Virus record (IMG/VR): IMGVR_UViG_3300009605_002428
Span: 1 to 28,460 of that record
DNA: 28,460 nucleotides
Strand: one strand, 5' to 3'
DNA from: a virus
A program made the translations under genes and the position numbers. Shown here one piece after another: positions 23,029 through 28,460 of the stretch. The notes under the pieces were generated by a model. The model saw only the letters and a program-made list of their open reading frames with translations, ran no database searches and was not told the DNA's origin. Position 1 is the stretch's first letter. Each line of letters starts with the position of its first letter.

Positions 23029-23522
23029 TGCCAGTCAATCCTTGGGGACCAGTAAGTTCGTTCGGAAGTGTCTTTAGAGATTCTCCTGGATTGCTACGAG
23101 AGAATGGATGGACATCCGTTTATCAAGTATTATTAGATGGTGCTGATGGAGCAAGTCGTGCTATATGTTCTGGAACAGGGGACAGCGGAACTTCTTATGA
23201 TATCTTACCTATCTTAAAAGCAGGGGAAACATTGAATATATTTTCTATTCAAGGAGGCTCAGGTAATACTGGAGAGCCTCTACAATTTGGTCTACACGCG
23301 TCTGGAGATGGCACTTACGAGAGTGTCGCCGGAGATTCGTTATTAATGGTAGGTACTTCAAACGCTAACGGACCATGGTTCCAAGGATATGAATTACCTA
23401 TTAAGATTCATGGACCAGCTAAAGTATGGTGGAATGGGTTAGAGACAGGGGCAGTTGCCACCTACAATTTCGTTACCATCGATTATATTGTTGTAGATGA
23501 GTCTGCAAGTATAGTTGAGTAG
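23028..23522 (+). CDS. Possible virion protein, paralogue B
   Basis: A 164-residue beta-rich protein starting as TAATG on the end of the previous gene. Features: NPWGPVSSFGSVFRDSPGLL (4-23), VLLDGADGAS (34-43), several Gly/Ser loops, LNIFSIQGGSGNTGEPLQFGLH (about 69-90), NGPWFQGYELPIKIHGPAKVW (about 115-135), and VTIDYIVVDES. The second half aligns with paralogue A around NGP(F/W)F..(T/L)PIK. No catalytic motif is seen. Likely a structural protein that duplicated from or with its neighbour. Confidence 0.7.
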   Translation: MPVNPWGPVSSFGSVFRDSPGLLRENGWTSVYQVLLDGADGASRAICSGTGDSGTSYDILPILKAGETLNIFSIQGGSGNTGEPLQFGLHASGDGTYESVAGDSLLMVGTSNANGPWFQGYELPIKIHGPAKVWWNGLETGAVATYNFVTIDYIVVDESASIVE

Positions 23523-23549
23523 CCTCTGTAAATTAAATAATTAAAAATT

Positions 23550-23744
23550 ATGAATAAATTACTTTTACTTTTGGCAGTTGCCTGTTTAGGTAGCTGTAGT
23601 GTTGCACAACCCGTATGGGATGGCACCAAAAATGTCGTAGGGACCGTTGTGGAAACTACGGAAGATGGTGTGGTCTGGGTATACGACCATTCGGTTGGAT
23701 ACCTACTTCCTCGTGAGGAAGAGACTGCTGATTCTGAGGAATAA
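23550..23744 (+). CDS. Small lipoprotein
   Basis: A 64-residue protein with a lipoprotein signal: MNK, a hydrophobic stretch LLLLLAVACLGS and Cys16 in the lipobox context LGSC. The mature part (about 49 residues) reads SVAQPVWDGTKNVVGTVVETTEDGVVWVYDHS and ends in an acidic tail; it lacks the proline richness of o-spanins and somewhat resembles entericidin-like small lipoproteins. It would be anchored in a membrane facing the periplasm. Candidate roles: lysis partner or superinfection exclusion. A hairpin follows it. Confidence 0.78.
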   Translation: MNKLLLLLAVACLGSCSVAQPVWDGTKNVVGTVVETTEDGVVWVYDHSVGYLLPREEETADSEE

Positions 23745-23761
23745 TTAATTTTCCTTTTGTT

Positions 23762-23791
23762 AATAGAGCCGTATTAATCTACGGCTCTATT
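23762..23791 (+). terminator. Terminator-like hairpin
   Basis: AATAGAGCCGTA (23762-23773), loop TTAATC, TACGGCTCTATT (23780-23791): a perfect 12-base stem. The following bases (CTCATATGG) do not form a strong U-tract, so termination may be partial, or the hairpin may protect or process RNA ends. The same stem length and AATA..TATT ends as the 20191 terminator suggest the same role. Confidence 0.7.
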
Positions 23792-23798
23792 CTCATAT

Positions 23799-23807
23799 GG
23801 GGGGGGG
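23799..23807. repeat. Nine-G homopolymer
   Basis: Nine consecutive G bases directly after an AT of a possible ATG (23797). It overlaps the first base triplet of the repeated box (copy 2). Such tracts are prone to slippage and also to sequencing error. Confidence 0.9.
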
Positions 23808-23822
23808 AAGCATAAGTCAAAG
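23805..23822 (+). repeat. Repeated intergenic box, copy 2 (GGGAAGCATAAGTCAAAG)
   Basis: An 18-base element identical to copy 3, 37 bases downstream. The sequence just after it (CACTTGCTTC) can pair with GAAGCA..AGT inside the box, making a small imperfect hairpin, GAAGCA/TGCTTC. Confidence 0.85.
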
Positions 23823-23841
23823 CACTTGCTTCATGACCCTA

Positions 23842-23859
23842 GGGAAGCATAAGTCAAAG
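23842..23859 (+). repeat. Repeated intergenic box, copy 3 (GGGAAGCATAAGTCAAAG)
   Basis: Identical to copy 2 over 18 bases. It ends 15 bases before ATG 23875; in between is ACTAGATAATAG, which resembles the ACTATAATAG promoter string. Confidence 0.85.
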
Positions 23860-23874
23860 GGACTAGATAATAGT

Positions 23875-24021
23875 ATGGACTCCCTCAACACCTGGAATAA
23901 GAAGAATCAGAAACGCAAGGAACTGAGGAATGCTCTGATTCTAGCTCCACTTATTTTGATAGTAACTGGCTTCGCAGTTGTAGGATTTTTGCGCCTATTA
24001 GAAGCCTGTAATATACTATAA
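23875..24021 (+). CDS. Tiny single-span membrane protein
   Basis: I chose ATG 23875, giving 48 residues. In-frame ATGs at 23797 and 23833 would translate the repeated boxes and are less plausible. The N-terminal 20 residues are polar and basic (WNKKNQKRKELRN), followed by a membrane segment ALILAPLILIVTGFAVVGFL (20-39) and a short tail with one Cys. Positive residues before the segment suggest N-in topology. Unknown function. Confidence 0.6.
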   Translation: MDSLNTWNKKNQKRKELRNALILAPLILIVTGFAVVGFLRLLEACNIL

Positions 24022-24022
24022 T
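24017..24022 (+). promoter_or_regulatory. TATAAT box before the gene at 24048
   Basis: ACTATAATAGG overlaps the preceding stop codon. It is followed at once by box copy 4, and the transcript start would fall near 24029, within that box. No -35 element is visible. Confidence 0.45.
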
Positions 24023-24023
24023 A

Positions 24024-24040
24024 GGTGGTATAAGTCAAAG
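24024..24040 (+). repeat. Repeated intergenic box, copy 4 (GGTGGTATAAGTCAAAG)
   Basis: Shares TATAAGTCAAAG with the other copies; the 5' part is more diverged (GGTGGT for GGGAAGC). It ends seven bases before ATG 24048, so here it occupies the position of a ribosome-binding region. Confidence 0.75.
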
Positions 24041-24047
24041 AGTTATT

Positions 24048-24275
24048 ATGGCAAGAGCATTCATTCGAGGAAGGTCGTTCAACCAATATCTCAAAGTGGG
24101 ATATAATGTTGTTCGTCGATTCCAAAAGGGAGATGAACCTGACAATGATAATGATTTGTTTGAATGGTTATGTTCTGCTCGGACTCCTGAAGCGGCGAAA
24201 AGAAAAGCGGCGAAACACGAAGGTGAAACAGAAATAATGGTCTTCAAAAAACAAGAACCTGTAAAAGATAACTAA
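24048..24275 (+). CDS. Small protein, unknown function
   Basis: A 75-residue soluble protein: a basic N-terminus ARAFIRGRSFNQYLKVGYNVVRRF, an acidic linker DEPDNDNDLFEWL and a charged helix TPEAAKRKAAKHEG, then a strand EIMVFKKQE. I do not recognise it. Together with the preceding membrane protein it belongs to a set of tiny genes each preceded by promoter-like and ATAAGTCAAA elements. Confidence 0.65.
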   Translation: MARAFIRGRSFNQYLKVGYNVVRRFQKGDEPDNDNDLFEWLCSARTPEAAKRKAAKHEGETEIMVFKKQEPVKDN

Positions 24276-24337
24276 AACGGTATTCTCGTCGTTATTATAT
24301 TATAGCTCGCTCCCCTCCAAAATAAACATACAACTCC

Positions 24338-24344
24338 CTAAATA
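24338..24344 (+). promoter_or_regulatory. Possible T4-type late promoter (CTAAATA)
   Basis: CCCTAAATACTATT lies in the 81-base gap 24276-24356 before ATG 24357. T4-like phages use TATAAATA or, in cyanophage relatives, CTAAATA as late promoter core. This is a single short match in AT-rich sequence, hence weak. Six C bases follow just before the ATG, and there is no SD. Confidence 0.3.
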
Positions 24345-24356
24345 CTATTGCCCCCC

Positions 24357-24725
24357 ATGAAGCGTCCGAAATTACAACTCAATGTAGAGGGAGGAACAGG
24401 TGCTTTAATAAAACATCTTCTTCCCTTTGTAAATCTTGTAAGTACCAGAGCGGATAGAGACTTAGCCATTAATCTTTTGGGGTTTCAATCTCCTAGTCAT
24501 TATGTATTAGCCGTTACGCAAGACAAACGCTATGGAGATATGTTGGCAATTATTCTTTTTCTTTTTATGTTAGATGATTATGAAGAACGAAAAGTATTTT
24601 GGGATAGGATAAGTTTCTCTGATAGATTTTTAGAGAGTCGTTTGAGCCAACTATGTGGTATGGATTTAGATGTTCCCACGGCACACGAATTGAATGAGGT
24701 TTGGGATTTGAAATTTCCCTACTAA
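24357..24725 (+). CDS. Helical protein, unknown function
   Basis: Start at ATG 24357, after a run of six C (a TTG three codons earlier is in frame but unlikely). The 122-residue product starts with a basic segment (KRPKLQLNVEGG), followed by helices: LIKHLLPFVNLVSTRADRDLAINLLGF (17-43), YGDMLAIILFLFMLDDYEERKVFWDRISF (about 59-87) and an acidic end. The hydrophobic stretch MLAIILFLFML is only 11 residues, too short for a membrane span. No known family recognised. Confidence 0.7.
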   Translation: MKRPKLQLNVEGGTGALIKHLLPFVNLVSTRADRDLAINLLGFQSPSHYVLAVTQDKRYGDMLAIILFLFMLDDYEERKVFWDRISFSDRFLESRLSQLCGMDLDVPTAHELNEVWDLKFPY

Positions 24726-24736
24726 CTTTATGTTAT

Positions 24737-24800
24737 GGGCGAAGTCCGTGAGCCGTGCGTAAGTGCTTACGCCACAAGGACTTACGCCTATTTTTATTTC
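24737..24800 (+). terminator. Branched terminator-like structure
   Basis: The outer arms GGCGAAGTCC (24738-24747) and GGACTTACGCC (24778-24788) pair over 10 bases with one bulged A. Inside, GCGTAAG (24757-24763) and CTTACGC (24766-24772) form a second perfect stem with a 2-base loop. TATTTTTATTTC follows the outer stem. This would end transcription of the upstream small genes. The inner CTTACGC and a later copy of the 3' arm (24825-24835) allow alternative pairings. Confidence 0.65.
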
Positions 24801-24835
24801 ATACATTAACTCCTTTGTAGGCAAGGACTTACGCC
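24775..24835 (+). repeat. 14-base direct repeats CAAGGACTTACGCC
   Basis: Exact copies at 24775-24788 and 24822-24835, with a third shorter copy (CTTACGCC) at 24766-24773. They are the 3' arm of the branched structure, duplicated. Confidence 0.9.
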
Positions 24836-24920
24836 CATTGGATTTCCCATTTTGTTCTTGACAGGGAGAATGGATTTTGCTAAAATACAGCTTCATTGTA
24901 AACCCAAAACTCCTTTGTGG
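24808..24920 (+). repeat. Direct repeats AACTCCTTTGT, exactly 100 bases apart
   Basis: AACTCCTTTGTAG (24808-24820) and AACTCCTTTGTGG (24908-24920) match at 12 of 13 bases. The second copy is also part of a hairpin, TTTGTG-GTCTA-CACAAA (24914-24930). One copy lies upstream of the sigma70 promoter and one in the leader of the AAA+ gene. Confidence 0.8.
24858..24886 (+). promoter_or_regulatory. Sigma70 promoter of the AAA+/VWA unit
   Basis: TTGACA (24858-24863), exactly 17 bases, TAAAAT (24881-24886): a perfect -35 and a 5/6 -10. The expected start is near 24893, leaving a leader of about 68 bases that contains the TTTGTG/CACAAA hairpin. It is the best classical promoter in the window, suggesting expression by unmodified host polymerase, that is, early or middle. 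Confidence 0.88.
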
Positions 24921-24960
24921 TCTACACAAAACTTAAATTCAAAAAACATAAAAATAAATC

Positions 24961-25803
24961 ATGAAGTTCGTAATCGACGAAACAAAGAATGAAATGATTC
25001 ATACTCTTATCGAGGGCGGTAAGAATGTGATGCTCACAGGTGCAACTGGCTCAGGTAAAACTACTTACTGTGTAGAAGTTGCTAAGAAACTTGGAATGGA
25101 TTATATTGTAGTAAACTGTGGTTCCACGCAGGACGCTCGTACTTCATTACTTGGTTATTTCCAGTTGAAGGATGGTAACACCAGTTTTACACCTTCCGAC
25201 TTTATTAAAGCTATCCAGAAAGAAAATACGCTCATTATTCTTGATGAACTTTCAAGAGCTTCTGATGACGCTTTCAACATCTTGTTTCCTATTCTTGACC
25301 ACCGTAGGGAAATAAACATTGAAGAAGAAAATGGTGGTGAGAGAAACATTAAAGTGGCAGACGGAGTTAGGTTTGTCGCAACCGCAAACATTGGTTTAGA
25401 ATACTCCTCTACGAGAACTCTTGACCGAGCTTTACAAGACCGCTTTATGACTTTCAATCTTCCATACATTACGGGAGAGGAAATGGAGAAGTTTATTGAC
25501 GACAACCATGAACTCACCAAAAAAGATAAGGAAATGGTTGGAGTCTTATCCAAAGTTTACGATTACTCCCACAACCTTTTTGGGAAGGGCAAAATCGGAA
25601 CGAGGATTTCAACTAGGTCTGTTCTCGATGTGATGTCTCTCGTTAAGGGAGGTTTCAAGATGAGAGATATTTTAGACCATGCAATTCTTTCGCAGTACGA
25701 ACAGGATTCTAGCACCATTGTAAATGATGCAAACATTATTCGTGAGTACGCAGATAGCATGGGTGTTTACTTGGCAGACGATTCCGTTGAAGAAGAACTC
25801 TAA
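24961..25803 (+). CDS. MoxR/CobS-type AAA+ ATPase
   Basis: A 280-residue single-ring ATPase. GGKNVMLTGATGSGKTT (19-35) holds Walker A, followed by MDYIVVNCGSTQDARTSLLGYF (46-67), Walker B LIILDELSRA (91-100), sensor 1 FVATANIG (138-145) and LDRALQDRF (154-162) with arginine-finger positions. This is the MoxR/CobS clade; the HRREINIEE insert after helix 2 fits. Genes of this type are annotated cobS in many T4-like cyanophages. Next to it come a metallopeptidase-like and a VWA protein, the usual genomic partners of MoxR ATPases, so it probably remodels or loads a client with them. A-rich leader AAATAAATC before ATG, no SD. TAATG overlap with the next gene. Confidence 0.93.
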   Translation: MKFVIDETKNEMIHTLIEGGKNVMLTGATGSGKTTYCVEVAKKLGMDYIVVNCGSTQDARTSLLGYFQLKDGNTSFTPSDFIKAIQKENTLIILDELSRASDDAFNILFPILDHRREINIEEENGGERNIKVADGVRFVATANIGLEYSSTRTLDRALQDRFMTFNLPYITGEEMEKFIDDNHELTKKDKEMVGVLSKVYDYSHNLFGKGKIGTRISTRSVLDVMSLVKGGFKMRDILDHAILSQYEQDSSTIVNDANIIREYADSMGVYLADDSVEEEL

Positions 25804-27047
25804 TGAGCAAAACTGAAACCGTCGATATACAGCCTGTTAAGGCTGATGCAGAACTTATGTCTGCATGGCTTGGGGATATGGAAGATATTTCCATATCTCC
25901 CAAGTTGTTGTTCGACCTCCAAACCCTTTTGAGGCATTACGCAGACTTTCTTGTTCCAGATAAGAAAGTAAGTATTGATTATGCTTGCGAGGGAATTCCA
26001 TGTGCGTCTGTGGATAAAAATCAAGTTTTTATTCCAGTTGATATGCTCAAGGAAGGTCGAGTAGATGAAACCATTTCCGCTGTGATACATGAGTTGCACC
26101 ATATAAAACTCTCTGATGGAGAGACAGAAATATGTCGTAATTTGTTTCCCTATTTTAAGAGAATACTTAAAACTGTGGAAGTAGAACACTACGGTAGAAA
26201 GATGTCGTTATGGGATGCACTTGCTTCTCATGGCAACATGACTGCGAACCAGATAGTGCAAAGAGAACTCAAGCACAAGTATAAGGACTATATCTATCAA
26301 TTCTTTGGTGATTTATTCCTTTTAATGAATGCTGTTGAAGATGTGCGTATTGATGAGATGCAACCTGAGAATCTTAAAAAGTATCGTTTCAAGCATGAAA
26401 AGATTTGTTACGATAAATTCGCAGAACGCATTGCCGAAGGCGAAATTGATACAAACACTTTGCATGGGCAGTTTCTGAATTCTTTGTTTCATTGGAAAGG
26501 TTATGTGAAAGATGATATTATCGCTAACAGCAACCTTACCTCTGATTTCATTAAAGATGTAGAAACACCTAATGACTACTTCCCAAATACTTTCCAGACT
26601 TTTGGAAAGGTTGTTCAAGACCACGCAGGAGCGTTGTGGAAACAATTTGAGGAGCAAACTGAAATGAACCAAAGTGCTATCTCTGATTTTCTCGCTGATG
26701 AAGTGGGAGAAGAAGGAGGTGATACTGGTTCTTTACAGGGGGATGAGGAGTTAAAGTTGGAACCCAAAAAGGCTTCCGATTGCACGGATGTGGATGCGGA
26801 ATTTGTTGAACAGGTTCGACACGAACTTGGTGAAGACGATATCCGAGATTTATTAACAGCAATGGGAAACCCTGAAGGGGAGACTGAGGCTGACAACAAG
26901 GGTGAACCACGATTTGTGATAAACCCCCAGCTTTGGGCTGAAATACAAGCCTTCAAAGCTATAAACCATGTTCCATGTAGAGAGATTATGAATCAAGCTC
27001 CACAAGGAATAGACTACGATACACTTATTTTTGATTGCTATGCTTAA
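25803..27047 (+). CDS. HExxH metallopeptidase-like protein of an AAA+/VWA module
   Basis: A 414-residue protein. ISAVIHELHHIKLSDGETEI (91-110) has the zinc motif H96-E97-x-x-H100, and FLLMNAVEDVRIDEM (172-186) has the N-x-x-E-D-x-R that follows the motif in VWA-associated metallopeptidases and CobT-like proteins; E179 or D180 could be the third ligand. Residues about 295-330 are acidic and probably disordered (DEVGEEGGDTGSLQGDEELK). The C-terminal part carries a helical stretch. No VWA domain is fused here; that domain is on its own two genes downstream. Whether it is a protease or a structural zinc fold is unknown. Confidence 0.85.
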   Translation: MSKTETVDIQPVKADAELMSAWLGDMEDISISPKLLFDLQTLLRHYADFLVPDKKVSIDYACEGIPCASVDKNQVFIPVDMLKEGRVDETISAVIHELHHIKLSDGETEICRNLFPYFKRILKTVEVEHYGRKMSLWDALASHGNMTANQIVQRELKHKYKDYIYQFFGDLFLLMNAVEDVRIDEMQPENLKKYRFKHEKICYDKFAERIAEGEIDTNTLHGQFLNSLFHWKGYVKDDIIANSNLTSDFIKDVETPNDYFPNTFQTFGKVVQDHAGALWKQFEEQTEMNQSAISDFLADEVGEEGGDTGSLQGDEELKLEPKKASDCTDVDAEFVEQVRHELGEDDIRDLLTAMGNPEGETEADNKGEPRFVINPQLWAEIQAFKAINHVPCREIMNQAPQGIDYDTLIFDCYA

Positions 27048-27429
27048 ACTAACAGAACCAAAATCATTTCTACGCTTTGCTAAGAACATGACGGTAGGGG
27101 AACTAAAAAATGTTACCACAACCGATATCATGGAATACGAAGCAGAATTTACAACAACCATAAAGCCTGATTACGACGCTGACTTTGCGACGGTTACAGC
27201 TACTAACAACACCATGACCGAACTTGCGATGCAAGTTTATGGTGCTGGAAGTAAGCAACATAAGTATCTTGGTCGTAACTTTGCGAAAGGAGAAAGTGTG
27301 GTTGATTTACATTACTCCGTATATGCCACTATTAGAGAAATAAAGTGGTGGGTGGAGAACGCACAAAGTGGTCGTTACGATGATGCTTGTGTGCCAGCCC
27401 AAAATTATATGCGAAAGGAGGATATCTAG
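27040..27429 (+). CDS. Unknown protein of the AAA+/VWA module
   Basis: Start at ATG 27040, eight bases before the upstream gene's end (a TTG three codons earlier is unlikely). The 129-residue product reads LTEPKSFLRFAKNMTVGELKNV, TDIMEYEAEFTTTIKPDYDADFATV and TMTELAMQVYGAGSKQHKYLGRNFAKG, and ends with KWWVENAQSGRYDDACVPAQNYM. Mixed alpha/beta, no motif recognised. Its consistent overlap between the peptidase and VWA genes suggests a module component or adaptor. Confidence 0.72.
   Translation: MLKLTEPKSFLRFAKNMTVGELKNVTTTDIMEYEAEFTTTIKPDYDADFATVTATNNTMTELAMQVYGAGSKQHKYLGRNFAKGESVVDLHYSVYATIREIKWWVENAQSGRYDDACVPAQNYMRKEDI
27415..27421 (+). promoter_or_regulatory. Strong Shine-Dalgarno deciding a GTG start
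   Basis: AAGGAGG lies seven bases before GTG 27429. It is the strongest SD in the window and fixes the start of the VWA gene at a GTG that overlaps the upstream stop (TAGTG). Confidence 0.92.
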
Positions 27430-28388
27430 TGGTTAGAGAGAATTCCAACAAACTTAGGTTTGATAAAGAAGCACTTTTTAAGAAGCATAAGCCTCCTGTA
27501 AAGAGTTATCGTGAGGAACTGTTCAGAAAGTTTACTCGCAATATGACTGCTTTGCTTGAATCAAGAGAGCCAAAGAGATACCAAAGTAATCGTGGACTAC
27601 TTGACCCTAGAAAACTTTATCGACATCAAATGGACGATAGTGTGTTCTACAAAAAGACAAGTGTTCCTAAATCAGATACGACATTTCTTTTCTTGATTGA
27701 TACGAGTGGAAGTATGTCGGGCTACACTAGTACGGAGTATGAGGATTATAACTTAGACCGTATTGAAATTGCTAATGCGATTGTTTCTGCTTTCGCAAAA
27801 GCAAATAAAGTAGTGTTGAACAACAAAATCAAGATGGAAGTATTCACTAAGTCCGAAGCGGGTGAAGTGTTTAATAGTTTTGTGAAAGGCTATGTTCCTG
27901 TTCTCAGTAGGGTATTTTCTAATGTAAAGAATGATACCGACTGGGATAAGATTTTAGATTTGGAAACCTCTGCTCCTATCACGATTAATGAGAGAGCGAG
28001 TGGAAGTTATACTCCAGAGTTTTTGCTTTTACCTGCTCTACTTGAGTGGTGCAGAAAGAACATTACAACTAAGAACATGGTTATTATCAATCTAACTGAT
28101 GGAGAGGTGGTTCATAACTTTATTCCTAAAGAATCATTGGAGAGTTACATTAAGGATGGATATGGTGTAACAACTTATCGGGCACATAATGAGGATACTA
28201 AAGCACTACGCATTAAGTATCTTCGTGGTATTCCCAATCTCACAATGTATTTGGATGGAGGTCGTAGCGACCACCATGCCGAGCAAATAAAAGACATATA
28301 TGGCACGAATGCTGTTACTGTCTCCGACGATAACTTTGATGTAGAATTTTTCAAAACAATTAACCAACTGATAAACGATTATGCGTAA
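27429..28388 (+). CDS. CobT-like VWA-domain protein
   Basis: A 319-residue protein starting at GTG 27429. A basic N-terminal region with NRGLLDPRKLYRHQMDDSVFYKK (54-76) matches the segment preceding the VWA domain in CobT-type proteins (G.Ld.r.L.R....vF.r). The VWA domain begins TTFLFLIDTSGSMSGYT (84-100), with the metal-ion-dependent adhesion site D91-x-S93-x-S95; a Thr in SGSYTPEFLL and the Asp in INLTDGEV (about 220-227) can complete the site. Family role: with a MoxR/CobS ATPase it forms a two-part remodelling machine that inserts metal or matures a client. Here it is encoded with a metallopeptidase, and no CobN is present. Confidence 0.92.
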   Translation: MVRENSNKLRFDKEALFKKHKPPVKSYREELFRKFTRNMTALLESREPKRYQSNRGLLDPRKLYRHQMDDSVFYKKTSVPKSDTTFLFLIDTSGSMSGYTSTEYEDYNLDRIEIANAIVSAFAKANKVVLNNKIKMEVFTKSEAGEVFNSFVKGYVPVLSRVFSNVKNDTDWDKILDLETSAPITINERASGSYTPEFLLLPALLEWCRKNITTKNMVIINLTDGEVVHNFIPKESLESYIKDGYGVTTYRAHNEDTKALRIKYLRGIPNLTMYLDGGRSDHHAEQIKDIYGTNAVTVSDDNFDVEFFKTINQLINDYA

Positions 28389-28404
28389 AAAAATAATAAA
28401 CGAT

Positions 28405-28410
28405 TATACT
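28405..28410 (+). promoter_or_regulatory. Possible -10 box before the last gene
   Basis: TATACT in the 31-base gap after the VWA gene, nine bases before ATG 28420. No convincing -35 is present. Weak evidence. Confidence 0.3.
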
Positions 28411-28419
28411 CTAAAGTGT

Positions 28420-28460
28420 ATGAGTAACGAAAAGAGAGGAGTGGCTACATTCCTTATGGA
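28420..28460 (+). CDS. Start of a gene running off the window
   Basis: ATG 28420 opens a frame reading MSNEKRGVATFLM up to the window edge. No SD is evident. Only 13 residues are visible, so no function can be given; it would be the next gene after the VWA module. Confidence 0.5.
   Translation, partial: MSNEKRGVATFLM

Noticed and set aside
23805-24040. CRISPR array from the repeated ATAAGTCAAA boxes
   Set aside because: Only four copies, irregular spacing, different 5' parts, and promoter-like or coding sequence between them.
24726-24960. tRNA gene or integration site in the gap before the AAA+ gene
   Set aside because: The hairpins do not form a cloverleaf and no T-loop GTTCRANNC is present; no integrase is in the window.

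Overview
The window looks like a piece of the genome of a large T4-like tailed phage of a Gram-negative, probably aquatic, bacterium. The phage assignment rests on a T4-type gp32 single-stranded DNA-binding protein with its zinc motif, a gp41/DnaB-type replicative helicase, a UvsX/RecA recombinase, a GroES-like (gp31-type) co-chaperonin and a B12-dependent ribonucleotide reductase. All genes lie on the + strand, tightly packed, often with ATGA or TAATG stop/start overlaps, and mixed with many tiny unknown genes. A clean TTGACA-N17-TAAAAT promoter and several good Shine-Dalgarno sequences indicate a host with ordinary sigma70 and SD-based initiation, although many genes have no visible SD. The host and phage species cannot be fixed from the sequence alone.

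Layout. (1) 1-5788, replication and nucleotide metabolism: the tail of a gene that may encode an SbcC/gp46-type ATPase, then groES-like, nrdJ, a zinc-ribbon protein, helicase, a small HExxH protein, a possible UvsY-like protein and gp32. (2) 5792-15537, a sugar-modification island of ten genes: six putative glycosyltransferases of several folds, a shortened UDP-sugar dehydrogenase, a WecB-type UDP-GlcNAc 2-epimerase, a NodU/TobZ-type carbamoyltransferase, a sulfotransferase-like protein and a FlaA1/PseB-type NDP-sugar dehydratase are packed into it (eleven reading frames in all). No flippase, polymerase or priming transferase is visible. (3) 15541-19836: two tiny genes, recA/uvsX, an RmlC-like epimerase, small unknown genes, a Clp/Hsp100-type ATPase and a membrane-anchored coiled-coil protein. 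(4) 19837-22592: a promoter, a small gene, a strong terminator, then rmlA-rmlB-rmlD, which with rmlC would make dTDP-L-rhamnose. (5) 22600-24725: two tandem, apparently related proteins that may be virion components, a small lipoprotein, a hairpin, and a set of tiny genes separated by copies of a repeated ATAAGTCAAA box. (6) 24726-28460: a 235-bp regulatory gap with a branched terminator-like structure, direct repeats and a sigma70 promoter, followed by a MoxR/CobS-type AAA+ ATPase, an HExxH metallopeptidase-like protein, an unknown protein and a CobT-like VWA protein.

How it fits together. The replication genes form the usual T4-like core. The sugar genes could make activated sugars (UDP-ManNAc-type, a 4-keto-6-deoxy sugar, dTDP-rhamnose) and transfer them, with carbamate and sulfate as possible decorations, onto a virion protein, the phage DNA or a host surface glycan; the sequence does not say which. 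The most system-like candidates for new biology are this island, the AAA+/peptidase/VWA module with its own promoter and structured leader, and an unusual regulatory architecture: a repeated intergenic box, and TATAAT boxes placed 5-6 bases before start codons, suggesting leaderless transcripts.
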